64,000 nucleotides of DNA from Roseovarius sp. (lineage in GTDB: Bacteria; Pseudomonadota; Alphaproteobacteria; Rhodobacterales; Rhodobacteraceae): the NCBI GenBank assembly GCA_029212365.1, contig JARGOC010000007.1, positions 62,001 to 126,000 of the forward strand, given 5' to 3'. This document shows positions 44,399 through 53,461 of the stretch, in pieces. A model generated the notes under the pieces. It was not told the origin of the DNA and did not search any database. It was given only the letters and a program-made list of their open reading frames with translations. Position numbers and translations under genes: made by a program. The first letter of the stretch is position 1; every line of letters starts with the position of its first letter.

Positions 44399-44428
44399 AA
44401 CGCCGCTCCATCTCGGGGCGGCGTTTTT
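44399..44428 (+). terminator. Rho-independent terminator after rpmE
   Basis: AACGCCGC and GCGGCGTT pair as a G/C-rich stem and TTTTT follows. It closes the rplS-rpmE unit. Confidence 0.92.
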
Positions 44429-44562
44429 CGTTTGCGCAGCTTATGGGTTACATCTGGAGTGCTTTTTCCCCTTGCGCCAAGCCTGGCTCTTCCCCAAAGA
44501 CAGCTCTCAACATATAGTGGTTCAAAGGGCAAGAAAGCCCAGACGAGCAAGAGGTTCGGGGC

Positions 44563-45372
44563 ATGGCACATATCATCGTTGTCGGAAACGAAAAGGGCGG
44601 CGCAGGTAAATCAACCGTCGCCATGCATGTGGCGACAGCCCTGTGCCGAATGGGCAAAAAGGTCAGCGCGCTGGATCTGGACCTGCGCCAAAAGACCTTT
44701 GGGCGATATGTAGCCAATCGTCAGAGATTTCTGGACAAGGCCGGATTAACCCTGCCCAGCCCACGTTATCATGATTTGCCCGAGGTAGATCAGGCCAGCC
44801 TGAAACCCGGTGAGAATGTCTATGATCGTCGCCTGTCTGCTGCTGTGGCCGAGCTGGAATCCGACAGTGATTTCATTCTGATTGATTGCCCCGGATCACA
44901 TACACGCCTCAGTCAGGTAGCGCATTCGCTGGCCGACACACTGGTCACGCCTCTGAATGACAGCTTCGTTGATTTTGATCTGCTGGCCCATGTGAATGAA
45001 GACGGCACGAAAATTCTCGGGCCTTCCGTTTATGCCGAAATGGTCTGGAATGCCCGCCAGTTACGTGCACAGGCAGGCCTAAACCCGATTGACTGGATCG
45101 TGGTGCGCAACCGTCTGGGCGCGCAGCGGATGGTCAACAAAGAGAAAATGGGCGCCGCCCTTGAAAATCTGGCCAAGCGCATCGGGTTTCGCATCGCGCC
45201 GGGGTTTAATGAGCGGGTGATTTTCCGCGAATTATTCCCGCGCGGGCTGACCCTGCTGGACCTCAAGGATGTGGGCGTCAAGCAGCTGAATATCTCAAAC
45301 GTTGCCGCACGTCAGGAATTGCGCGACCTGATCAAGGCGCTGAACCTGCCGGGAATCGACCCGGATTTCTGA
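44563..45372 (+). CDS. mipZ: Division-plane positioning ATPase MipZ
   Basis: The 269-residue ParA-like protein has deviant Walker A GNEKGGAGKST (8-18), then LDLDLRQKTFGRYVANR and the MipZ-typical VTPLNDSFVDFD and RVIFRELFPRGLTLLDL. In Caulobacter and Rhodobacter MipZ forms a gradient from the chromosome origins and inhibits FtsZ so that division occurs at midcell. Its presence is a strong alphaproteobacterial marker. No parB is adjacent. Confidence 0.95.
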   Translation: MAHIIVVGNEKGGAGKSTVAMHVATALCRMGKKVSALDLDLRQKTFGRYVANRQRFLDKAGLTLPSPRYHDLPEVDQASLKPGENVYDRRLSAAVAELESDSDFILIDCPGSHTRLSQVAHSLADTLVTPLNDSFVDFDLLAHVNEDGTKILGPSVYAEMVWNARQLRAQAGLNPIDWIVVRNRLGAQRMVNKEKMGAALENLAKRIGFRIAPGFNERVIFRELFPRGLTLLDLKDVGVKQLNISNVAARQELRDLIKALNLPGIDPDF

Positions 45373-45389
45373 TCATTGCATAGGGGTGG

Positions 45390-46256
45390 TTAGGCGCGGT
45401 TGCGGCCTCGCATCAGCACGATCAGATTTGATATCAAAAGGGCGCAGATAACCACCGCGCCGCCAATCAACGCCCAGATGCCGGGGTCTTCTGCGACAAC
45501 ACCCCAGACCAGGATTGGCGCCAGAACCGATTCCAGCAAAATCAGCAGCGATACTTCGGTTGTGCTGATGTAACGTGGTCCCAAGGTTAAGAAACAGGTG
45601 GCGATGGCGATGAATGCCCCGTGGCCCAGCAACAGATGCCACTGCTGCGCCAATGGCTCCAACGGGGCCGAGAACGGGATCAACACCACAGCCGATGTAA
45701 TATAGGCAATCGGGATTGCCGGGATCATCGAGATATCGCGCACCTTGCGCACCGCGGTCAGTGCCGCCGCATAGGCAAACGCCACATAAAGCGCAAAAAG
45801 ATCACCCGACCAATGGGCAATTTCCGATGCACCTGACCCATAGGCGATGATCGACAGGCCCGCAGCCACGGCCAGCATGGTCATCACCATGCGCCGTCGG
45901 ATCGGCTCGCCCAGAAAGACGCGGCTGAGGATGGCAGCAAAGATCGGCATCGAGGCAAAAATGAACACCACATTTGCAACACTCGTGTGCGTGATGGCGA
46001 GCACAAAACCCACCGTCGTCGAACCGATCAAAACCATATAGATCAGCCCCGGCCGCCCGGTTTGTAGCACAGCGCGAAACCCGCTGGTGCCCTGCACCAC
46101 AAGCAAACCAATCAGGATCAGCATGCCCGAACTCATCCCGCGCCAGAAGGCGACGGTCATCGGCTCGGCCTCGATCAGGCGTACAAAAAGACTATCGGGC
46201 ACCACAAACAACACACCCAATGTGGTGATCAGCAGCCCTTTGGCGTGGGTGTTCAT
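45390..46256 (-). CDS. EamA/DMT-family transporter
   Basis: The 288-residue protein has ten membrane helices in two EamA repeats (first repeat AFWRGMSSGMLILIGLL; second repeat LLGHGAFIAIATCFLTLGPRYISTTEVSLL). Substrate unknown. It is the downstream partner of the DUF2585 gene, from which it is separated by only three bases, and is convergent with mipZ. Confidence 0.88.
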   Translation of the reverse strand: MNTHAKGLLITTLGVLFVVPDSLFVRLIEAEPMTVAFWRGMSSGMLILIGLLVVQGTSGFRAVLQTGRPGLIYMVLIGSTTVGFVLAITHTSVANVVFIFASMPIFAAILSRVFLGEPIRRRMVMTMLAVAAGLSIIAYGSGASEIAHWSGDLFALYVAFAYAAALTAVRKVRDISMIPAIPIAYITSAVVLIPFSAPLEPLAQQWHLLLGHGAFIAIATCFLTLGPRYISTTEVSLLILLESVLAPILVWGVVAEDPGIWALIGGAVVICALLISNLIVLMRGRNRA

Positions 46257-46259
46257 GGC

Positions 46260-46817
46260 TTATCCGCCCGCTTGCCAGACCTTGATCGCCTCTAGCGGAG
46301 ACAAAAGCATGATCACATTCAGGGCCAATCCATCACGGATGATCACCATGGTGAGCACTTCAAATCCGATCACAATCGCCACCGACATCCAGACCGGCAG
46401 GCGCATGGACAGCCACCACCCCAGCGCCATTGCCAGCATGTCCACGACAGAATTCAGCACGCTATCGCCAAAGTAATCCAGTGAGATCGTCACTTCGCGG
46501 TAGCGTTCGATCACAGCATTGGTGTTTTCGGCGATTTCCCAAGCGGCCTCAACCAGCATGGCGATCACCAGCCGCCACCCCACATCTACCCGGCGCGCCA
46601 CCAGCCAGAGCACCGCATAAAAGATGAAGCCGTGCAACAGGTGGCTAGGGGTGTACCAGTCAAACAGTTGTTGTGATCCCTCAGCGGTGTTCACCGTGCC
46701 CCACATATCAATACCGCAGGCGCACCATGGCACACGACCCATCATCAGCAGGATGACAGCGGTGATCACAACCATCATGGCGGTGATCACATAGGGTGTG
46801 GATTTTGCATGTCTCAT
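46260..46817 (-). CDS. DUF2585 (UPF0314) membrane protein
   Basis: The 185-residue product has about five membrane helices and the conserved loop WGTVNTAEGSQQLFDWYTPSHLLHGF with WEIAENTNAVIERYRE, a recognisable signature of the UPF0314 family. The family's function is not known. The start at 46817 gives the family length; the frame continues upstream without homology. Probably co-transcribed with the EamA gene downstream. Confidence 0.82.
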   Translation of the reverse strand: MRHAKSTPYVITAMMVVITAVILLMMGRVPWCACGIDMWGTVNTAEGSQQLFDWYTPSHLLHGFIFYAVLWLVARRVDVGWRLVIAMLVEAAWEIAENTNAVIERYREVTISLDYFGDSVLNSVVDMLAMALGWWLSMRLPVWMSVAIVIGFEVLTMVIIRDGLALNVIMLLSPLEAIKVWQAGG

Positions 46818-46970
46818 TGAACCACTCAAACATGAGACCCATGGCTTGTCCATCCGTTCTCGCCATCTGGGCGCATATGGGTTTATGCTGGCATTTGCTA
46901 TGATCGCACGAATGGCCTTATTCCCGGTTGGTGCAGGTCTTAGCCACTCAATTTGGTTAGGAATATTGAT

Positions 46971-47741
46971 ATGCCCGCACCTGAAAACACTTTCAAAGCC
47001 GCCCTCGCGCGGGGCGAGCGTCAGATCGGGTGCTGGGCCGGGTTTGCCGATCCTTATGCCACCGAAGTGCTGGCCACAGCCGGGTTTGACTGGCTGGTGA
47101 TTGATGGCGAACACGCACCCAATGATCTGCGCTCTATCCTGCAACAGCTTCAGGTTATGGCGCCCTATGACAGCCATCCGGTGGTGCGCTTGCCCGTGGG
47201 TGAGGCTTGGATGATCAAACAAGTGTTGGATGCAGGTGCTCAGACCTTGTTGATCCCGATGGTTGAAACCGCCGCCGAAACCGAGGCATTGGCGCGTGCC
47301 ATGCGCTATCCCCCCGAAGGCATTCGCGGGTCGGGGGCTGCATTGGCGCGGGCGTCGGGGTTTTCGTCGATTGCCGATTACACACTCACAGCCAATGATC
47401 AGATGTGCCTGTTGGTGCAGGTTGAAACCATGGCCGGGATCGAGGCACTGGATGAAATTTTGCAGATCAAAGGTGTCGACGGTGTCTTTATCGGCCCCTC
47501 AGATCTGGCGGCTGATATGGGGTATCTCGGAAAGAAAAACGATGGTCCGGTGCAGGATGTTATCCGAGAGGCGCTGGCCAAGATTTCGGCGTCCGACAAG
47601 GCAGCAGGCATCCTTTCGGTGGATCATGATACTGCACAAACCTACGTCGATTGGGGGGCGCAATTCATTGCGGTGGGCATTGATGTGCTGATGTTGGCAC
47701 AGACAGCCCGCACCACTCTGGCGCGTTGGCGCGATGACTGA
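46971..47741 (+). CDS. HpcH/HpaI-family class II aldolase
   Basis: The 256-residue product has the family motifs IGCWAGFADPYATEVLATAGFDWLVIDGEHAPND, the metal-binding VETMAGIEALDEI, and FIGPSDLAADMG. These enzymes split 4-hydroxy-2-oxo acids into pyruvate and an aldehyde; the exact substrate cannot be read. ATG at 46971 with TAGGAA upstream. Its end overlaps the glucokinase start by eight bases, suggesting a sugar-acid breakdown role. Confidence 0.9.
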   Translation: MPAPENTFKAALARGERQIGCWAGFADPYATEVLATAGFDWLVIDGEHAPNDLRSILQQLQVMAPYDSHPVVRLPVGEAWMIKQVLDAGAQTLLIPMVETAAETEALARAMRYPPEGIRGSGAALARASGFSSIADYTLTANDQMCLLVQVETMAGIEALDEILQIKGVDGVFIGPSDLAADMGYLGKKNDGPVQDVIREALAKISASDKAAGILSVDHDTAQTYVDWGAQFIAVGIDVLMLAQTARTTLARWRDD

Positions 47742-48675
47742 ACGCTGGCTTTTGGCTGATCTGGGCGGCACCACCACGCGCGTTGGGCTGGCCGGGCCTG
47801 AGGGTATTCATGCGGGCAGTCTGCACAGATTTCACAATGCGGATTTTGATGGGCTGAGCGATGTTCTGCGCAGCTATCTTGAGCAGGTGCAACCGGGCGC
47901 TATCCAGGCGCTAAGTGCCGGGGTGGCGGGCCCGGTGCGCAACGAGGCCGCACAGTTAACCAACCATGATTGGTTTATCGACAGCGCTGAACTGCGGGCG
48001 GCCACGGGCGCGCAAAGCGTTACATTACTGAATGACCTGCAAGTACAAGGTTATGCGTTGGATGATCTGGCACAGGATCAACTGCACCGCCTGTTCGCTG
48101 GTGCTGATCCCCAAGCCACGGCCACCCGGTTGGTGATGGGCCTTGGCACAGGATGCAATATTGCGGTTGTTCATACCACGCCTACGGGGCTGTTGGTGCC
48201 CCCTGCCGAAGCTGGACATGCCAGCCTGCCTTTTGCGACTGGCAGGATCGGAGCGTTGGTGGATCATCTGGGACAAGTGCAACCTCATCGCCCGGTTGAA
48301 AGTGCATTGTCAGGCCCCGGTCTCAGCAATATCTATGAATGGGTGTCGGGCCTGCAGGCCGCCCCCGAAAGCATCCTGTCAGCACATCGGGCGCGCGAGC
48401 CCAATGCAACCGAAGCTCTTGAGCTGTTTTGCCAACTTTTGGGTCAGGTCGCGGGTGATCTTGCCTTGGCGCATTTGCCAATGGGTGGGCTGTATTTCAT
48501 CGGCGGAATGGCCCGCGCCATCGCCCCGTTGCTGGATCAGATGGGGTTTTATGAACCATTCACAGCCAAGGGACCCTATGCGCCAATCCTGCGGGATATC
48601 CCGGTGTTTTTGATTGAGGACGACAGTGCGGCATTGCAGGGCTGTGCGCGCTACCTAAGGCAACTGCGGGCGTAG
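47734..48675 (+). CDS. glk: Glucokinase (Glk family)
   Basis: The 313-residue product has the phosphate motif LADLGGTTTRVGLA, the substrate region NHDWFIDSAEL and LLNDLQVQGYAL (catalytic aspartate) and an adenosine motif. It phosphorylates glucose with ATP, feeding the Entner-Doudoroff route typical of roseobacters. It belongs to the E. coli Glk-like (PF02685) rather than ROK family. Coupled to the aldolase upstream. Confidence 0.87.
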   Translation: MTERWLLADLGGTTTRVGLAGPEGIHAGSLHRFHNADFDGLSDVLRSYLEQVQPGAIQALSAGVAGPVRNEAAQLTNHDWFIDSAELRAATGAQSVTLLNDLQVQGYALDDLAQDQLHRLFAGADPQATATRLVMGLGTGCNIAVVHTTPTGLLVPPAEAGHASLPFATGRIGALVDHLGQVQPHRPVESALSGPGLSNIYEWVSGLQAAPESILSAHRAREPNATEALELFCQLLGQVAGDLALAHLPMGGLYFIGGMARAIAPLLDQMGFYEPFTAKGPYAPILRDIPVFLIEDDSAALQGCARYLRQLRA

Positions 48676-48685
48676 CACCGGGGCG

Positions 48686-49468
48686 CTAGCCCTCAACCAC
48701 CATCATTTCCACATCCATCTGCGCCAGACACTGCGCCATAGGCTCAGGCAAGGCACGATCTGTCACCACCATGTCAACGGCACTCGGGGCACAGGCCACC
48801 ATCGGAGCATTCTGGCCAAACTTGGTGTGATCCGTCACCACGATCGTTCGGTGCGCACGCGCCACCACACTGCGCGCCAGATCAGCCTCGGGTGCCGCAG
48901 CCAGCAAGAATCCGGACTTGGGATCAAACCCATCAACGCTGATAATGGCGATATCCAGATTGAACTTGTCGACAAAGGCAATCGCTTCGGGGCCAAAGAC
49001 GCCGCTTTCGACCATGCGCAGCTCTCCTCCGGCCAGAAATACCCGATTGTTGTTGACATTTATCAACGCCTGAGCGGCATGTAACCCATTGGTGACAATC
49101 GTTAAATCACGATGATTTTTGAGGTTTTCAGCAACAAAGGCCGTGGTGCTGCCGACATCCAGAAACACACAAGATCCATTCGGAATTAGCCCGGCGGCAG
49201 CGGCAGCAATACGGGCTTTTTCCTCGGGGCGTTTGCCCAGACGTGACACCACCGGCGTCAGCGCCTCGGTGTTGGCCAGATAAACCCCGCCATGCACACG
49301 CTGTACCAGCCCGGCCTTGGCCAAGGCCTTGACGGTGCGGCGCACTGTTTCTTCGGATACACCCAGAGCATCAGCCAGTGCCGCAGTTCGGGCCGAGCCG
49401 CCCATGCTGCGCAGTTTGTCCAGCAATTCCACCTCGCGGTGGGTGGCGTGTGGTTCTAAAACAGTCAC
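48686..49468 (-). CDS. DeoR-family transcriptional regulator
   Basis: The 260-residue product has a DeoR helix-turn-helix (RTAALADALGVSEETVRRTVKALAKAGLVQRVHGG) and a C-terminal sugar-phosphate sensor domain (FLDVGSTTAFVAENL, TNGLHAAQAL). It usually represses a sugar-use operon and is released by a phosphorylated sugar. It is convergent with the aldolase-glucokinase pair, ten bases from its end; a regulatory link is plausible but unproven. Confidence 0.9.
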   Translation of the reverse strand: MTVLEPHATHREVELLDKLRSMGGSARTAALADALGVSEETVRRTVKALAKAGLVQRVHGGVYLANTEALTPVVSRLGKRPEEKARIAAAAAGLIPNGSCVFLDVGSTTAFVAENLKNHRDLTIVTNGLHAAQALINVNNNRVFLAGGELRMVESGVFGPEAIAFVDKFNLDIAIISVDGFDPKSGFLLAAAPEADLARSVVARAHRTIVVTDHTKFGQNAPMVACAPSAVDMVVTDRALPEPMAQCLAQMDVEMMVVEG

Positions 49469-49564
49469 AATTTAAGCTCCCAATCCCAAAAACTTAGACA
49501 GACAAATTCCTCAAATGTCCAGATTCTTCGCTATGGGTGTGAGGGATTTTGTGGATTTCTGGCG

Positions 49565-50587
49565 CTATTGCGCCTCATTGGCAAACCGCACGCCCTTGAT
49601 TTGCACGGCCAATCGCGGATCGCGGGATTTGATCAGCAGATCACACCCGCCAATAATTTCCTGACACCGCTCCAGTGTTTCGATCTCCAACCGATGCATC
49701 GCCTGATGCGTATAAAACGTCAGATGAGGTGTGACGATCACATTGTCACGGCCAAACAGCGGGCTTAACGGATGATCCTGCAACGCCAAAGGCTCGGCGC
49801 TGAACACATCCAGCCCGGCACCTGCAATCCAGCCCTCATCCAAGGCCCGGATCAGGGCTTGTTCATCCACAATCGCCCCGCGCGAGACATTGATCAGGCA
49901 GGCATGCGATTGCATTGCGCGCAACTCAGCCTCGCCAATCAGGTGATGGGTCTCGGGGCTTAAAACCGAATGAATGGTGACAATATCACTTTGCGTCAGC
50001 AGCTCGTGCAGTGTCTCGCAGCGGTCTACGCCAGCCTTTTCAAACTGTGCATCTGATGTATGCGGGCTATAGGCGATCACCCGCGCCCGAAACCCAGCCC
50101 CCGCCATACGCGCCATAGAGCTGCCGATTTTGCCAAGGCCGATGATCCCCACCGTAGAGCCCGCAATATCACGTCCCAGCCACTTTGCCTCGGGCCAGGC
50201 CCAGCCATCCTGCTGCATCTGGCGCCCGATGGCAGGCAGGCGTTTGAGCAATGAAATCATCAGCGCAAATGCGCCCTCGGCCACGGTTTCTTCGGCGTAT
50301 TCAGGCACGTTGACCACACCGATGCCACGCGCAACTGCCGCCGGGATGTCAATCGCGTCAATACCAACGCCGTATTTGACAATGCCCTTCAGATTGGGCG
50401 CCGCCGCAATGACCCGTGCCGTGATTGGCGCATAGCACATAAGCAACAGTTCAACATCGGCGATCTGCGCGATTATGTCGTCTTCTGAGGCCCCATCGGG
50501 CAGCAATACCAATTCGTGCCCGGCTTTTCGCAGCTCGGCATCGACAAATGGCGTTTCCAACCTGGCGTCAGTGCGCAGGATTTTCAC
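49565..50587 (-). CDS. D-isomer-specific 2-hydroxyacid dehydrogenase
   Basis: The 340-residue product has the NAD site VGIIGLGKIGSSMARMAGAGF and the catalytic trio of the family: SRGAIVDEQAL (arginine), the ASP/GLU region LDVFSAEPL, and TPHLTFYTHQA (histidine). The substrate is unknown. The start is a GTG at 50587 with AAGGAG eight bases upstream, overlapping the stop of the class III aminotransferase-like gene by four bases (GTGA). This ties it to the phosphonate operon, so it may act on a hydroxy- or keto-phosphonate or related acid. Confidence 0.88.
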   Translation of the reverse strand: MKILRTDARLETPFVDAELRKAGHELVLLPDGASEDDIIAQIADVELLLMCYAPITARVIAAAPNLKGIVKYGVGIDAIDIPAAVARGIGVVNVPEYAEETVAEGAFALMISLLKRLPAIGRQMQQDGWAWPEAKWLGRDIAGSTVGIIGLGKIGSSMARMAGAGFRARVIAYSPHTSDAQFEKAGVDRCETLHELLTQSDIVTIHSVLSPETHHLIGEAELRAMQSHACLINVSRGAIVDEQALIRALDEGWIAGAGLDVFSAEPLALQDHPLSPLFGRDNVIVTPHLTFYTHQAMHRLEIETLERCQEIIGGCDLLIKSRDPRLAVQIKGVRFANEAQ

Positions 50588-51930
50588 TTTGCGCACTCCT
50601 TAATGGCCGTTTGCACAATGCCCAATGCCCGGTCCAGATCATCCTGCGCGATGGTCAGCGGAGGTGACAGTGTCAGCACCGACCCGGCACTGATCTTGAA
50701 GCTCAGCCCTTGCTCCAGACAGGCGTAATAGATCTTTTCCGCCATCGCATGATCCGGCGTGCGTGCATCGCGGTCCGAGACGATCTCAACCCCGAACATC
50801 AGCCCGCGCCCGCGTATGTCACCAACAACCCGGTGATCCCCAATGCTGTCGTTCAACCGCGCCATGGCCGCACGGCCCAGCCGATCTGAGCGTTCAATCA
50901 GACCCTCGTCCTGAATGATATCCAGCGTGGTCAGAGCGGCCCGCGCAGTCACTGGGTTTTTCTCGTGGGTATAATGCCCGATGGCGAATTCGCCGCAGAC
51001 ATCCAGATCACGCCGCGCAATCACGGCTGCAATCGGCAACATGCCTCCGCCCAGCGCCTTGCCCAAGGTGACGATATCCGGCACGATCTCATCGTGATCA
51101 AAGGCAAACATACGGCCAGTTTTGCCCAGACCCGTGGGGATTTCATCCATGATCAACAAAGTGCCATGGCGGTGACAGGCCTCTTGCACGGCCTGCCAAT
51201 ATCCGGGCGGGGGCACCACGGGAACCGCACGCATCGGCTCAGCGATCACAGCCGCCACATCACCTTCTCGGGCGAGCACATAATCAACCATCCGCGCACA
51301 GGCCAAGGCACAATTTTGCGGCCCCGCATGGCCATACGCACAATGATAGCAATGAAACGGGGCGACATGTTCTGTGCCAGACATCAATGGCCCTGCGATA
51401 TGGCTGCGAAAGGTGGCCTCGCCGCCCACGCTGGCCGCGCCAAAGCCTGCCCCATGAAAGGCGTCCCAAAAGCTCAGCGTTTTGAACCGGCCTGTCGCCG
51501 CACGCGCAATTTTCAGAGCCACTTCATTGGCGTCTGAGCCGCCCGTGGTGAACAAAACCTTGTTCAGCTCACCCGGTGCCAGTTCGCCCAGACGTTCCGC
51601 CAGTTGCACCGACACATCATTGGTAAATCGTCGTGGTGAAAACGGCAGCGCATCCATCTGCGCCTTTACCGCCTCAATCAGCCGCGGATGCCCGTACCCG
51701 ATGTGATGCACCGAGTTGCCGTGGAAATCCATAAACCTGCGCCCGGCCGTATCCTCGATCCAGATACCCTCGGCCTTGGCGATGGTCGCCACACAAGGTG
51801 AGGACAGCGATTGATGCAAAAACGCCTCTGCATCCCGCGCCAACAACTGCTGCGTTGGCGCATGCCCCTCTCGTGCGGCCCAATCCGCGCGCGCGGCACT
51901 TGTATTGGCTTCGCCTTCGGTGTGTTGCAC
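50584..51930 (-). CDS. pbfA: Class III PLP enzyme, probably 1-hydroxy-2-aminoethylphosphonate ammonia-lyase (PbfA-like)
   Basis: The product is about 448 residues with the class III aminotransferase fold. Motifs include FMDFHGNSVHHIGYGHPR, the phosphate-cup motif TTGGSDANEVALKIARAATG, LLIMDEIPTGLGKTG (aspartate near 262) and the PLP lysine in VTLGKALGGG (K291). Its place in a phnW-phnA-phnY operon matches PbfA, a lyase that converts (R)-1-hydroxy-2-aminoethylphosphonate to phosphonoacetaldehyde and ammonia. A true transaminase cannot be excluded from sequence. The start is GTG at 51930 with an AGAGGA site; a TTG eight codons upstream is less likely. Confidence 0.72.
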   Translation of the reverse strand: MQHTEGEANTSAARADWAAREGHAPTQQLLARDAEAFLHQSLSSPCVATIAKAEGIWIEDTAGRRFMDFHGNSVHHIGYGHPRLIEAVKAQMDALPFSPRRFTNDVSVQLAERLGELAPGELNKVLFTTGGSDANEVALKIARAATGRFKTLSFWDAFHGAGFGAASVGGEATFRSHIAGPLMSGTEHVAPFHCYHCAYGHAGPQNCALACARMVDYVLAREGDVAAVIAEPMRAVPVVPPPGYWQAVQEACHRHGTLLIMDEIPTGLGKTGRMFAFDHDEIVPDIVTLGKALGGGMLPIAAVIARRDLDVCGEFAIGHYTHEKNPVTARAALTTLDIIQDEGLIERSDRLGRAAMARLNDSIGDHRVVGDIRGRGLMFGVEIVSDRDARTPDHAMAEKIYYACLEQGLSFKISAGSVLTLSPPLTIAQDDLDRALGIVQTAIKECAK

Positions 51931-51977
51931 AGGATTCCTCTTTCCGCTTTTCAAAATAAGTCCGCACGTGGCGCCCT

Positions 51978-51999
51978 AGATTTTTCTGCAGAAAAATCT
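51978..51999. repeat. 22-nt perfect palindrome AGATTTTTC-N4-GAAAAATCT (copy 2)
   Basis: Arms AGATTTTTCTG and CAGAAAAATCT are exact complements. It lies between phnY and the pbfA-like gene within the same operon. Same arms as 6117-6138 with the centre TGCA instead of GTAC. Confidence 0.7.
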
Positions 52000-52003
52000 C
52001 TGC

Positions 52004-53461
52004 TTAACCGGGCCATGGCAGTGAGTAGGTTTTGACGTTTGTGAAGAACTTCATGGCCTCTGTGACACCTTCCTTGACGGCGTTACCGCTGTCTTTGATG
52101 CCACCAAAGGGGGATGTTTCGATGCGATATCCAGGTTGTTCCCAGATGTTGCAGGTGCCCACATCCAGACCGTTGATATAAGCAATCGCACGGTTCAGAT
52201 CGTTGGTGCATACGCCTGAGGACAGGCCAAAATCGGTTGAGTTTGAAATGCGCATCACCTCAACATCATCGTCCGGCACACGCACAATCGGCACAATCGG
52301 GCCAAAGGTTTCTTCCATCACAAGCTCACTGTCATGGGGCACCTTGTCTACCACAATGGGCGGCAAAAGCGCGCCCTGACGGCCCGGATGATAGAGGATT
52401 TCCGCGCCCTCTTTCTCGGCCTGATAGACGCGGTTCTCAAACAGCTCGGCGGCCTGTGCGTGAATCACGCAGCCCAGCTCGGTCTCGGGGTCTTGCGGGT
52501 CACCAAACTTGATCTTTTTGGCCTTCTCCAACACCAGCGGTACAAACTTGTCGGCCACGCTTTCCTGCACCAGAATGCGCTTGATCGCGGTGCAGCGTTG
52601 CCCTGAGTTACCGGTGGCGCCGGCCACGGCAATGGTGGCTGCCTTTTCAAGATCAGCATCACTCAGATCATTGCAGACAATCAGCGGGTCATTTCCGCCC
52701 AGTTCCAGCGCCTGACGCTTGTAGCCGGCTTTTGAGGCAATCAGTTTGCCCACAGGCACACCGCCAGTAAAGGTGATGATGTCGATGTTTTCATTGACCA
52801 TCATCTCTTCGCCGATGTCTTTAGGCAGGCCGGTGACAATCTGGAACATCTCGGGCGGCAGACCCGCCTCGTATAGAATATCAGCCAGCGAAATTGCCGT
52901 CAGCGGGGTCAGGTCGGTCGGCTTGCACACCATGCAGTTGTTGGTGGCAATCGACGGCGCAATCTTGTGACTGACCATGTTCAGCGGATGGTTGAACGGC
53001 GTGATCGCGCTGATCGCGCGTACCGGCTCGCGCTTGGTGAAAATCTTGCGCTCTTTGCCGTTATGGGTCAAATCGCACGAGAAGATTTCGCCGTCATCAT
53101 TCAGCGCCTGAGCGGCAGCAAACTGGTACACATCCTGCGCGCGCTTGGTCTCGTAGATGGCGTGCTGGTGGCAGATGCCCAACTCCAGTGTCAGCCATTT
53201 GGCCAGGTAATCACGCTTTTCGCCGATCAATTCGCCTGCGCGTTGCAGGATCTGGTTGCGTTCATACCGGCTGAGCGTCGGCGTGTAGTTCGCGGCAATC
53301 TCAAAGGCCCGTTTGGCGTGTTCGGCGGTGCCTGCGGGCACGGTGCCGACCACATCCTCAGTATAGGGGTATGTCACTTCGATCACATCATCGGTGAACA
53401 CCACCTCACCACTAATGCGCATGCCTTCGTGGCGGATGTCGGCTTGGGGCACCTTGGTCAT
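52004..53461 (-). CDS. phnY: Phosphonoacetaldehyde dehydrogenase PhnY
   Basis: The 485-residue aldehyde dehydrogenase has [19 protein letters not shown], the glutamate in ALELGGNDP (E253) and the catalytic cysteine in NSGQRC (C290). It oxidises phosphonoacetaldehyde to phosphonoacetate with NAD. The assignment to PhnY rather than a general ALDH rests on placement between PhnA and the PbfA-like gene and on family resemblance. The upstream phnA stop overlaps this ATG by four bases. Confidence 0.9.
   Translation of the reverse strand: MTKVPQADIRHEGMRISGEVVFTDDVIEVTYPYTEDVVGTVPAGTAEHAKRAFEIAANYTPTLSRYERNQILQRAGELIGEKRDYLAKWLTLELGICHQHAIYETKRAQDVYQFAAAQALNDDGEIFSCDLTHNGKERKIFTKREPVRAISAITPFNHPLNMVSHKIAPSIATNNCMVCKPTDLTPLTAISLADILYEAGLPPEMFQIVTGLPKDIGEEMMVNENIDIITFTGGVPVGKLIASKAGYKRQALELGGNDPLIVCNDLSDADLEKAATIAVAGATGNSGQRCTAIKRILVQESVADKFVPLVLEKAKKIKFGDPQDPETELGCVIHAQAAELFENRVYQAEKEGAEILYHPGRQGALLPPIVVDKVPHDSELVMEETFGPIVPIVRVPDDDVEVMRISNSTDFGLSSGVCTNDLNRAIAYINGLDVGTCNIWEQPGYRIETSPFGGIKDSGNAVKEGVTEAMKFFTNVKTYSLPWPG

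Noticed and set aside
50584..51930. Calling the class III PLP enzyme an ornithine or beta-alanine transaminase
   Set aside because: Fold fits, but nothing nearby supports those pathways while the phosphonate context fits PbfA; kept as the stated alternative.
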